IMG/VR virus record: IMGVR_UViG_3300031552_000010
Location: 1 to 40,941 of that record
Strand: one strand, 5' to 3'
Length of the DNA stretch: 40,941 bases
From: a virus
The translations under genes were made by a program, and so were the position numbers. Every line of letters begins with the position of its first letter. Within the stretch, counting starts at the first letter, position 1. Shown here piece after piece: positions 18,801-24,996 of the stretch. A model generated the notes under the pieces. The model was not told the origin of the DNA. It saw only the letters and a list, made by a program, of their open reading frames with translations, and ran no database searches.

Positions 18801-19632
18801 AGTAACCACACAAGTAGGAGCAACCGCAGCAGAAGGAACTGCTGCCAGCCTTGCAAGGAGTGATCACCAGCATGGTATCACTGCTGGAACTCCTGTTGCT
18901 GTAGGCACAGCAAATGCTGCAGGGTCTGCATCTTCTGCTGCTCGTGGTGACCACGTACATGCTGGTCTAACACGTGGAGCAAACGACTTTAATAGTTTCA
19001 CTGTTAAAGCAGCGCCAACGTCTTCTGATATCTTGCTCATTGAAGATGCTGCTGCAGCAAACGCTAAAAAGAAAATCACAATTGGGACGTTGCCTGCTGC
19101 TGTAGACACGACGGCTATTCACAAAGCAACCAGTGCCGAAATTTCGGCAATGACGGAGAAGACCACTCCAGTTGGCGCCGACGTAGTTGTGATTGAAGAT
19201 AGTGCTGCAAGCTACTCCAAGAAGAAAGTGCAGGTTACCAATCTTCTGGCGCAGAAGGTGTTTGGAAACAACTTCCAATATGGAGAATCTCTAGGCGAGA
19301 GTACGACTACCGCTGCATGGACTCAGAAGCTTCGGATGACGACTCCTTCACTCCCAGCGGGCACATATAGAATCGGCTGGTCGTGTGAGCTACGTTGTAG
19401 GTCTTCTATTTCTGCTGACGTACTTGTTCGGGTTCAAGTAGATGACTCAACAACTCTTGCCTCCGGAAATGTAGAAAGTAAAGACACCCGTACCTACTAC
19501 CCGTTCGGTGGCACGTCATATTATGTGTTGGGTACTGGTGCTGCGTTAAACATAGATATGGATTTTGGATCTGAGGGTGGAAAAACAGCAGTGATTCGAA
19601 ACGCCCGCTTGGAAATCTGGAGAGTTGTCTGA
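15853..19632 (+). CDS. Tailspike-like protein with pectate-lyase-type beta-helix
   Basis: The product has 1259 residues. A ~75-residue N-terminal module is followed by a stalk with HASTHKGGGADQID (near 117). A small beta domain lies at ~155-275. Residues ~317-590 begin with SPSGGDYTSIKDAIDAA and ITVFPGVYTE, the classic opening of a right-handed parallel beta-helix of the pectin-lyase fold used by tailspikes, and continue as short Val/Thr/Gly rungs. Next are beta domains (600-900) and a stalk with DDHTQYL and GDLNMGSNNI (near 918). Two copies of an IEDxAAxxxKKK motif follow (near 1065 and 1117), then a ~120-residue jelly-roll tip. A polysaccharide-binding or -cleaving role is plausible, but catalytic residues cannot be picked from sequence alone. 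Confidence 0.7.
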   Translation: MAFWVRNTTGGNVTVDDLGCTLAAAEERDLHVHFLFDILQMSADLVTALGSGDLVRIDGPGGSTIPAAEAFDDATSEHKLGGAAHTSTSLAGLNALLTDASLDDSSAQRPPTAHASTHKGGGADQIDLASPTVAGLLSSSDKAKLNDLSAGGLYLACRNETGSDIPIGKLVAAAGWDPVNALPLIKIADKDTAGARPAIGYTETAIVNNTNGRIITTGHVFNIDTSTWAVSDQLVLGNTGGFLLPPPGVDPFTGDVQNVAVVVTSHATDGILLLTPTGSPPLTSAQIFALIGSDGSPSKTNPYVTDSDARLELPEHNFRVSPSGGDYTSIKDAIDAAITAGAALGNPYQITVFPGVYTEAPMTMQQGITVTTVSRSDAVIVQASDSAEDLFTCTGGNITGVTCGGVTDAAKALFRCSTASTLTVLHGVSVRECSTGIAVSNGAAVIGTDFSVDINTTGIEVGTAISVTGAGSYFAVVGGFFSVPSALLPAYSVNPIQTALRVADQAEVYLVGVTARIANKDTTPDTLLADGGSKTTVMASEISNCYRAARIGSAGTGTTVIVQGGAMFGNTINGQCDSATGVFLVNAATDSFKWSAVAGAVLSGSVQSTDDDRTYLAGLLSYWFTTGKVMTLEKWFHDQTSTGVAWPYDTLVTDGGGLNVDIAAADGWVTRHAPDHDSFNVEWEADTVALTASTTNYVGYDSTTSLLAATTSYPGNEFVLLATVITDGSGIRFIHRTRALAHDVQARMQEYLEITRKILLKTGLSTVAGSTVVKFEVQSGEWYRSIDIIPYTGTGTDAAFSYFYGSNGATEVTGQTSVDTVYYDASGTLTAMTASYYRSDTVVLTSDGRISVIYGTAEFATELLAIATSLGSVPTFMEATGITLARLIVQQGNGITTIVDERPVGEVSGGSGQTIAVHANLAGLSADDHTQYLLASGTRPMAGDLNMGSNNIGTVGTVDGVTVSAHAGRHAPGAADALTTYTPVTTQVGATAAEGTAASLARSDHQHGITAGTPVAVGTANAAGSASSAARGDHVHAGLTRGANDFNSFTVKAAPTSSDILLIEDAAAANAKKKITIGTLPAAVDTTAIHKATSAEISAMTEKTTPVGADVVVIEDSAASYSKKKVQVTNLLAQKVFGNNFQYGESLGESTTTAAWTQKLRMTTPSLPAGTYRIGWSCELRCRSSISADVLVRVQVDDSTTLASGNVESKDTRTYYPFGGTSYYVLGTGAALNIDMDFGSEGGKTAVIRNARLEIWRVV

Positions 19633-20609
19633 TGGCAGCCACAAAATATACCTACAGCATTTCGCAAGACTTCCCTAACCACAAGGAAGACTCTGCAAGG
19701 CTCACTCGCGAAATACAGCAGAGCAGTATTGCCACTGCGCTAGACTACATTAACACCTCAGGTGACGACTGCGACATTTGGTTCAAAGACGCTTTGAGTG
19801 CTGGGGACAAGACTACCCTCGATGGGATTGTTGCTACTCACAGCGGAGAACCGTTGCCTGCTACAGCATCTCCAGTAACCATCGCGGGTGCGCGGTTCGA
19901 CAGTGACGGCAAGCAAGTCATCGTTCCCACTCCTGCACCGTCTGGAAGCTATACCTGGTACACCTCACAAGGAGATGTGCTAGACCCTCTGGCCCGAGGC
20001 GAAGGACAACTAGCTCGTGTAACCTTTGCCGCTGCAGAGACAGGGGTTAAGACGGTAGAGCTTGTGTTCTCGGAAGCTGTGTACATCCATGATGGTGAGA
20101 TCAACTGGCGTGGAATAGAAGATTTCGATGGCACCGATCACTTCTCAGTGTATGTGAAATTCGGCCAGAGCGACGACCTCACCCCAAATCCTGGCGCGGG
20201 TAACTGCAACATCTCTGCTCCGTTTATCATTCCAGCAAATGGTGACGGAGACTATGACATCGACCTCGACACGGCGTGTCCCATTCCCAGCAGTCAGGGA
20301 CAGTGGATAGTAAGTGAAAAGACCGAGGTAATCACCCCATACGTTGAAGGGCAGACGATGGGGAAGTACGATCAGCGTATTGTACTAATGACCGGGTATA
20401 CTCCTCCCAACATGTACCTCGTTAGAAATCTTTCCATGGGCTCGCCTCGTGGCATCTTTGAAATTGACGCTTACATGGTCGAATGGATCTCGAAGCACTG
20501 GAAGCTGGGAATGGAAGTGGATAAAGTCAAGAGCCCAACTAATCCAGTTGAGATGAGCGGCATCATCATGTTGTTCCGGTGGCACGCTACCACCGACGAC
20601 AACCCGTAG
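19632..20609 (+). CDS. Phage virion/tail-associated protein of unknown function
   Basis: The product has 325 residues, and its ATG overlaps the preceding TGA (TGATG), with GGAGAG upstream. Residues 1-75 are helical and contain the element DIWFKDALSAGDKTTLDGIV followed by HSGEPLP, which is seen next to fibre and appendage proteins. The remainder is beta-rich, with Trp/Asp/Gly-rich loops and a C-terminal strand set ending in MLFRWHA. No signal peptide. It closes the first fibre block, directly before the phospholipase gene. It could be a virion adaptor or appendage protein. Confidence 0.5.
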   Translation: MAATKYTYSISQDFPNHKEDSARLTREIQQSSIATALDYINTSGDDCDIWFKDALSAGDKTTLDGIVATHSGEPLPATASPVTIAGARFDSDGKQVIVPTPAPSGSYTWYTSQGDVLDPLARGEGQLARVTFAAAETGVKTVELVFSEAVYIHDGEINWRGIEDFDGTDHFSVYVKFGQSDDLTPNPGAGNCNISAPFIIPANGDGDYDIDLDTACPIPSSQGQWIVSEKTEVITPYVEGQTMGKYDQRIVLMTGYTPPNMYLVRNLSMGSPRGIFEIDAYMVEWISKHWKLGMEVDKVKSPTNPVEMSGIIMLFRWHATTDDNP

Positions 20610-20617
20610 GAAATGAT

Positions 20618-21508
20618 ATGAAACGCGGTTTGGTCATGTCAGGTGGCGCCTCCAAAGGTGCCTTCACACAAGGTGTCCTGGTAGAGCTAGCTCGACACGG
20701 TGAGGAGTACCAGTTTATTAGTGGCGTGAGCGTGGGAGCACTGGAAGCAGGACTCATCAGCCAATATCCAATTGGACAGTTCCAGGACGCGGTGGATGCA
20801 CTTGACGACATCTGGCTTGGGCTCAATGGAGACAAGAGCATCTACAAGAGTTGGCTGCTCGGTACACTTGCTGGACTGATCAACCGAGATGGTTTTACCA
20901 ACAGCAAGCCGCTGTGGAACATCATACAGAGCCACGTCAACGATCAGGCTGCTCGTGAGTCTGGTAGAGAAATCAGAATTGGTACCTGCTCCTACGGCAA
21001 AGGGTTGTACGTAGAAAAAGATCAGAACACACCGGACCTGTGGAAATGGGTTGCCGCCTCGTCAGGGTATTCACCATTCCTGCTTCCCATTTGGATCGAC
21101 GGAGATCTGTGGTTCGACGGTGGCTACCGTTGCGTGACTCCGCTCAAGTCTGCAATCAAAGCGGGCTGCGAAGAGATCGATGTGGTGCTCACTGGTCCAC
21201 CAAAAACTGCGGGGGAAGACCCCCGCGACAACTGGCTAGGTACGAAAATCAACGCCTACCATGTTGGGATGCGCGTTGTTGGTCTCATGGCCGACGAAGT
21301 ATTTTATCGTGACGCGATGTACGCTGAAGCGATGAACCATCTCATCGATGCTGGACATCCTTCGGTTGCGGGTAAGAAAAAGATCAAGGTTCGCCTGTTC
21401 ATGCCAGAGCGTATCCTACCTGGTGGCGGCCTCAGCTTCGATCCACAGCTAATCAGAGACAGACGTGACGAAGGCATACAGGTAGCACAGAAGATACTGG
21501 GAGCGTAA
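20618..21508 (+). CDS. Patatin-like phospholipase
   Basis: The product has 296 residues from the ATG at 20618, which follows the previous stop and a TAGGAA site; the frame is open further upstream but that part overlaps the preceding gene. All patatin signatures are visible. The oxyanion-hole loop SGGASKGAF is at 8-16. The nucleophile elbow GVSVG carries Ser38, and DGG carries catalytic Asp167 in WFDGGY. The conserved SSGYSPFLLP segment precedes the Asp. Patatin enzymes use a Ser-Asp dyad to hydrolyse acyl chains from phospholipids. There is no signal peptide, so the protein should be cytosolic or carried in the virion. Next to membrane and lysis genes, a role in membrane damage, lipid remodelling or lysis timing is plausible (inference). 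Confidence 0.88.
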   Translation: MKRGLVMSGGASKGAFTQGVLVELARHGEEYQFISGVSVGALEAGLISQYPIGQFQDAVDALDDIWLGLNGDKSIYKSWLLGTLAGLINRDGFTNSKPLWNIIQSHVNDQAARESGREIRIGTCSYGKGLYVEKDQNTPDLWKWVAASSGYSPFLLPIWIDGDLWFDGGYRCVTPLKSAIKAGCEEIDVVLTGPPKTAGEDPRDNWLGTKINAYHVGMRVVGLMADEVFYRDAMYAEAMNHLIDAGHPSVAGKKKIKVRLFMPERILPGGGLSFDPQLIRDRRDEGIQVAQKILGA

Positions 21509-21521
21509 GGAGACGAGAGCC

Positions 21522-22466
21522 ATGAGTGCGATCATCTGGGGAATACTAGCGGGGATGTTCATCTCGTCTATCTATGTTGCTAGTAAAATTATCAATCACA
21601 GCCCAGCGCTTGCGTCCGCCACATGGATGCAGAGAAACAAAGTCATGGTAGGGAGCGCGGTGTTACTTGTACCATTGGTTGTCGGCTTCATTCTGGTGAA
21701 TGCCGTTTTCGGAAGAACCGAAGTAGTAAGAACTAAACACCTCCGCCCAGCTGCTCGCAAGGATCCCACGATACTTCCTCCGATGAAACCTGAGCCGCTG
21801 CTCAAGTTGGTTATCTCCGATGGTTCCAAGGAAACAGATATTGCTGCACTCAATCAGTGTGCGTCCGATGAAGTTACTCTCATCCAGAATGGAACCATAC
21901 AATGTGTAACGCATGAGTCGCCACAAGTGAAAGCGTGGATGGAAGATCAGAAGCGGCAGGAAGCGTTGCTACTGAAAAAGTATGTCAAGTACCAAGCACG
22001 CATAGTACAGAACAAAGGCTTGAAAAACTTGCCTGCCATGCAGCCTGCTGTAATGAAGCAGGGATTTTCCTGGCTCGCGCCTGCATCGGGAGGAAGTGAT
22101 GCGAAGGTGGCTGTACAAAAAGAGACTGTGCAGAAACCTTTTAAGGATCGAAACGCTGAGCTCTTCTACTTCCTGGCGCTCGTGTTTGGTGTGCTTGGAA
22201 AGTATTTTTGGGACTACTATGAGGAGCGACGTGGAGGAGCACCGGTCAAATTTGAGCCGCACCTTATCGTAATGAGCTTCATCATCGCCGCGTTGGTGTA
22301 CTATTCGATTCAGCAGGGGATCGAAAAAGAAGCTGGTACGCTCAAGGTACGTGGGGTCATGTTTGCGTTCAACAATGGATTCATGTGGCAAACCATACTC
22401 ACCAGTATGAACAGGTCACGAAACGATGGACAAGCTGCAGCGACAGATGAGAAGCCAGCAGCGTAG
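21522..22466 (+). CDS. Four-helix membrane protein of unknown function
   Basis: The product has 314 residues, with the strong site AAGGAGA before the ATG. Hydrophobic segments lie at about 3-22, 41-62, 213-233 and 247-266. A ~150-residue charged soluble loop separates the two pairs and probably faces one side of the inner membrane. The C-terminus is short and polar. It lies between the phospholipase and the holin-like gene, so it may be part of the same envelope/lysis programme, for example a holin partner, antiholin or superinfection-exclusion protein. No family is recognised and none of these roles can be chosen from the sequence. Confidence 0.6.
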   Translation: MSAIIWGILAGMFISSIYVASKIINHSPALASATWMQRNKVMVGSAVLLVPLVVGFILVNAVFGRTEVVRTKHLRPAARKDPTILPPMKPEPLLKLVISDGSKETDIAALNQCASDEVTLIQNGTIQCVTHESPQVKAWMEDQKRQEALLLKKYVKYQARIVQNKGLKNLPAMQPAVMKQGFSWLAPASGGSDAKVAVQKETVQKPFKDRNAELFYFLALVFGVLGKYFWDYYEERRGGAPVKFEPHLIVMSFIIAALVYYSIQQGIEKEAGTLKVRGVMFAFNNGFMWQTILTSMNRSRNDGQAAATDEKPAA

Positions 22467-22522
22467 AACAAAAGGTCAGAAACCGGAACCAATCTTGTAA
22501 AATCAGGGTAAGGAGAAAAACC

Positions 22523-23371
22523 ATGAAGAAGATTACAGCGTTGTTCGCTACTGTAGGTCTGGTAGCACTACTTGGAACCGTTAGCTACGCGCAGCCTGCG
22601 GCAGCGCCTGCAGCGATGAGTGCAGCTGCCGCCATGCCTGCTCCTGCTATGAGAGCAGCACCTATGGCACCAGCAATGCGTGCCACACTGCGCCCCCGTC
22701 CCATGGTGATGCGGACGGTGATGACTGTGGCAGCAATGGTAGCAGCGCCTGTAGCACCTGCACCTGTTGCTCCTGTGATGGCGGCTGCTGCACCCGCTGC
22801 ACCGGTTATGGCGGCTGCACCTGCTGTTATGGCTCCAGAGGCAATGGCGCCAACACCCCCGACCGCACCAGCAGTAGCCAAAACAGACTCCAAAGGGAGC
22901 GTAGTCGGTGGGTGGATCCTTCAGGTGATCTTGTACCTGCTCGGAGTCTTCTTGGCAGCGTTTATTCCAGTATTTACAGCGTGGCTGTACAAGAAGTTCA
23001 AGCTCACAGACCTTCAGCACAAAGACATGATCGACACTATGGTGCTAAAGGCAGCCATGTTCGGTATCGGAAAAGCTGAAGAAGCATCCTACAAGCTCCG
23101 AGACAATCCGATGGATAGTGCAAAGAAGCTCGATCTCGCCATTGAAAATGCCAACAAGTACCTGCGTGACTCTGGCCTTCCTGAGAAGGGCGCCGCCTAC
23201 CTGGCCGATGTTATCGAGTCTGCGCTGGGGCTCGAGCGTGAAGAGGGCAACGGTACGACGAAACCAGCACCGGCTCCTGCACCCAAACCCGTCGAGAAGA
23301 CTGAAGAAAAGCCTGCTGAGAAGCCTGAAGAGGTACCAGCAGACGACGAAAATCCAAAGAAAAACAAGTAG
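22523..23371 (+). CDS. Holin-like protein (LLH-type domain) with signal peptide and Ala/Pro/Met-rich linker
   Basis: The product has 282 residues, with AAGGAGA upstream. Residues 1-23 form a typical signal peptide (MKK start, hydrophobic core, SYA cleavage before Gln24). Residues ~24-125 are low-complexity Ala, Pro and Met. A long hydrophobic segment lies at about 129-152 and is followed by KKFK. The domain after it (~160-245) includes a GIGKAEEA helix, the ANKYLRDSGLPEKGAAYLADVIESALGL region and acidic helices. It resembles the C-terminal part of LL-H-type phage holins, which carry one membrane helix and a helical domain ending in an IEaAV-like motif. The tail (250-282) is Pro/Lys/Glu-rich. 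A secreted N-terminus is unusual for that family. A terminator follows 14 bases after the stop. Confidence 0.55.
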   Translation: MKKITALFATVGLVALLGTVSYAQPAAAPAAMSAAAAMPAPAMRAAPMAPAMRATLRPRPMVMRTVMTVAAMVAAPVAPAPVAPVMAAAAPAAPVMAAAPAVMAPEAMAPTPPTAPAVAKTDSKGSVVGGWILQVILYLLGVFLAAFIPVFTAWLYKKFKLTDLQHKDMIDTMVLKAAMFGIGKAEEASYKLRDNPMDSAKKLDLAIENANKYLRDSGLPEKGAAYLADVIESALGLEREEGNGTTKPAPAPAPKPVEKTEEKPAEKPEEVPADDENPKKNK

Positions 23372-23385
23372 CGCTATCTGATATG

Positions 23386-23407
23386 GGGCAGCCTGTGCTG
23401 CCCTTTT
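23386..23407 (+). terminator. Rho-independent terminator after the holin-like gene
   Basis: A perfect 7-base-pair GC-rich stem, GGGCAGC (23386-23392) with GCTGCCC (23397-23403), encloses a 4-base loop and is followed by TTTT. It lies in the 51-base gap between two genes. The T-tract is short, so it may attenuate rather than stop transcription. Downstream genes could then be expressed at a lower level or from their own promoter. Confidence 0.75.
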
Positions 23408-23422
23408 ACCAAGGATATTACG

Positions 23423-23833
23423 ATGCCAGACACACCAACCCCACCAGCGCAGCCAGAAGCAACCCCCGAAAACAAAGAGGTGGTGACCGAAACTCCCAAG
23501 GTGAGTGATGAGCTCAAGCAGGAGTTGAAGGATGCTGCTGGGTCGACGCTCAAGAAAACGCTCATATGGGTTGTGGGAATTATTGTAGCCATCGGTGCAG
23601 CGATTGCAGGTGTCTTCGGAATCCTTTACCTTCTGAAAGGGAAGGGCCCGATAGAAGGCGTCAAGGATGTGATACAGAATACTAAGAATGAGACTACTAA
23701 AGCTGACATTGCGGAAAAGATCAAGGTAGCTGAAGCGAGGGGCGCTGAGCAGGTGATCATCGATAAGCTGAAGGAGATCAAGGAGATAGATGATGAAGCG
23801 AAGCAGTTGGAAGAGCTCAACAAGCTTCTGTGA
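23423..23833 (+). CDS. Single-pass membrane protein in the lysis region (possible i-spanin or antiholin)
   Basis: The product has 136 residues, with AAGGA upstream of the ATG. Residues 1-40 are acidic and Pro/Glu-rich. A single strong membrane helix spans about 46-70, flanked by KK before and KGKG after. Residues ~80-136 are a charged amphipathic helix (AEKIKVAEARGAEQVIIDKLKEIKEIDDE) with coiled-coil character. One membrane helix plus a coiled coil, overlapped at its 3' end by a lipoprotein-like gene, recalls the Rz/Rz1 arrangement. The flanking charges leave topology open and the family is not recognised. An antiholin or second small holin are alternatives. Confidence 0.55.
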   Translation: MPDTPTPPAQPEATPENKEVVTETPKVSDELKQELKDAAGSTLKKTLIWVVGIIVAIGAAIAGVFGILYLLKGKGPIEGVKDVIQNTKNETTKADIAEKIKVAEARGAEQVIIDKLKEIKEIDDEAKQLEELNKLL

Positions 23834-24374
23834 AACGACGTCTTCGTGGGTGGTTTTGCTTGGGGCGTTCGTGCTTATTTTGCTGTCTCTCAGCATTGGC
23901 ACCGGTTGTGCAGCAACCGCGCTTCCTCCGGTCAAGACGTATGAGCAGGCCAAGAAGGAAGTGGAGGCTCGAGGACCGCTGGTAAGCAAGCCCATTGAAG
24001 AGCGTGAAGGCTACTCAGAGGGGACCAGTAAAGTGGTGAAGCAGGGAGACCCAGCGCCACACGCTGGCATGGTGATCGACGCAGACAAAGCGCGCTACTA
24101 CATCGCAATCAAGGCAGAGCGTGACCGTCGGCGCAAGGAGCTCGAGGCTGCACGGGTGAACCTGGAGATTCAGAAGCTCATCCATCAGTCGGCACTTGAG
24201 CACATTGATGCGAAGATCAAAGCCAACAACACGTGGTGGGAGCGCAACAAGGGGCTGATGGGTCTAGCCTTTGGCACAGTCATTGGTGTTGGTTTGGTGG
24301 TTGGTGTCCTGTACGCTGTGACTAAAGGTAAAGGTGCATCTACCACCACGAACACACACTTACTTCGTTGGTAA
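23793..24374 (+). CDS. Candidate unimolecular spanin (lipoprotein-like N-terminus, C-terminal membrane helix)
   Basis: The product has 193 residues from the ATG at 23793, preceded by AAGGAG at 23780-23785; an adjacent ATG at 23790 is possible. The first 41 bases overlap the preceding gene. Residues 19-38 are a hydrophobic signal segment ending in SIGTG-Cys39, a lipobox-like site with an atypical Gly at -3. A ~110-residue hydrophilic, helical periplasmic region follows. A second hydrophobic helix lies at ~154-176, then a basic tail. An outer-membrane lipid anchor plus a C-terminal inner-membrane helix is the architecture of u-spanins such as phage T1 gp11, which fuse inner and outer membranes in the last step of Gram-negative lysis. 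The start is uncertain (GTG at 23850 is also in frame). Confidence 0.5.
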   Translation: MKRSSWKSSTSFCETTSSWVVLLGAFVLILLSLSIGTGCAATALPPVKTYEQAKKEVEARGPLVSKPIEEREGYSEGTSKVVKQGDPAPHAGMVIDADKARYYIAIKAERDRRRKELEAARVNLEIQKLIHQSALEHIDAKIKANNTWWERNKGLMGLAFGTVIGVGLVVGVLYAVTKGKGASTTTNTHLLRW

Positions 24375-24378
24375 AACA

Positions 24379-24561
24379 ATGACTGAAGAAAACAAGTGGG
24401 CTACGTGTTGTCGAGGAAGGAAATGCCCAGAGGTCCTCGTGAAAGAAGATAGTGTCGAAATCAAAGACGATCACGAGGGAGCTGTTAAGCTGACCTTCAG
24501 GGAATTCGATCTAGTGGTAGACGTTGTCAAAAGCATGCGTGAACACCCCGAATCTGAATGA
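24379..24561 (+). CDS. Small Cys-containing hypothetical protein
   Basis: The product has 60 residues. I chose the ATG at 24379 because it begins four bases after the spanin stop; the longer frame start at 24334 lies inside that gene. The Shine-Dalgarno is weak. The N-terminal half has Cys-Cys-x4-Cys (WATCCRGRKCPEV) and the second half is acidic with a VEIKDDHEGAVKLT strand-turn. Three Cys could bind a metal, but a fourth ligand is not obvious. Its TGA overlaps the next ATG (ATGA at 24558), so the two are probably translated together. Confidence 0.5.
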   Translation: MTEENKWATCCRGRKCPEVLVKEDSVEIKDDHEGAVKLTFREFDLVVDVVKSMREHPESE

Positions 24562-24989
24562 CTCTCTCCTTCCTCCTATTCGTCTTCATCTCCTATGGGT
24601 TAGCCTTCCTTGCTGCTGACGCCTCCATCTTTGGTGTATCTGCCAAAGGCTTTCTAAAAGATCCGTCAGACGAGGAGTACATTCGCTCAGCGGGAGTTTT
24701 CCCTTTTCGTCGCTGGGTGCTCCAGTTCCCACTGACATTTGTCCGTAACTTCTTCCAGAAGTTGCTCAAGTGTTACTTCTGTATGGGCATCTGGAGCGGT
24801 GTGGGGGCTCACCTATTACTAAGCCTGTACTCTCATGTGAATCCAAGCTGGCGCAATAGTTACTTTCTTTGGGGTCCTATTGACCTCAAAAACCTGGTGG
24901 TTGGATCGATGGTAGCTGCGGTCATCGGTGCTGTAGGCAACTACATCCTAGATCTCTGCATAGGCTTCCTCGAGAAATACCAGGAGTAG
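24558..24989 (+). CDS. Membrane protein resembling phage DUF1360-type proteins
   Basis: The product has 143 residues, starting in an ATGA overlap. It has an N-terminal hydrophobic helix (~1-22), a central hydrophobic segment around 77-95 that contains LLKCYFCMGIWSG, and a C-terminal one at ~112-137. A Cys-x2-Cys inside a membrane-proximal 'C-x-x-C-x-G-x-W' pattern is typical of DUF1360-like inner-membrane proteins in phages and bacteria, whose function is unknown. It ends the envelope/lysis block. The AGGAG of the next gene overlaps its last codons. Confidence 0.5.
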   Translation: MTLSFLLFVFISYGLAFLAADASIFGVSAKGFLKDPSDEEYIRSAGVFPFRRWVLQFPLTFVRNFFQKLLKCYFCMGIWSGVGAHLLLSLYSHVNPSWRNSYFLWGPIDLKNLVVGSMVAAVIGAVGNYILDLCIGFLEKYQE

Positions 24990-24996
24990 AGTACGT

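Noticed and set aside
23045-23995. 316-codon ORF on the - strand
   Set aside because: It runs antisense through three + strand genes and the terminator, with odd composition (long Leu/Phe/Ser runs); not credible as a gene.
20618-24989. Endolysin within the lysis region
   Set aside because: No lysozyme, amidase, transglycosylase or peptidase motif was found among the genes here; the endolysin is presumably elsewhere in the genome.
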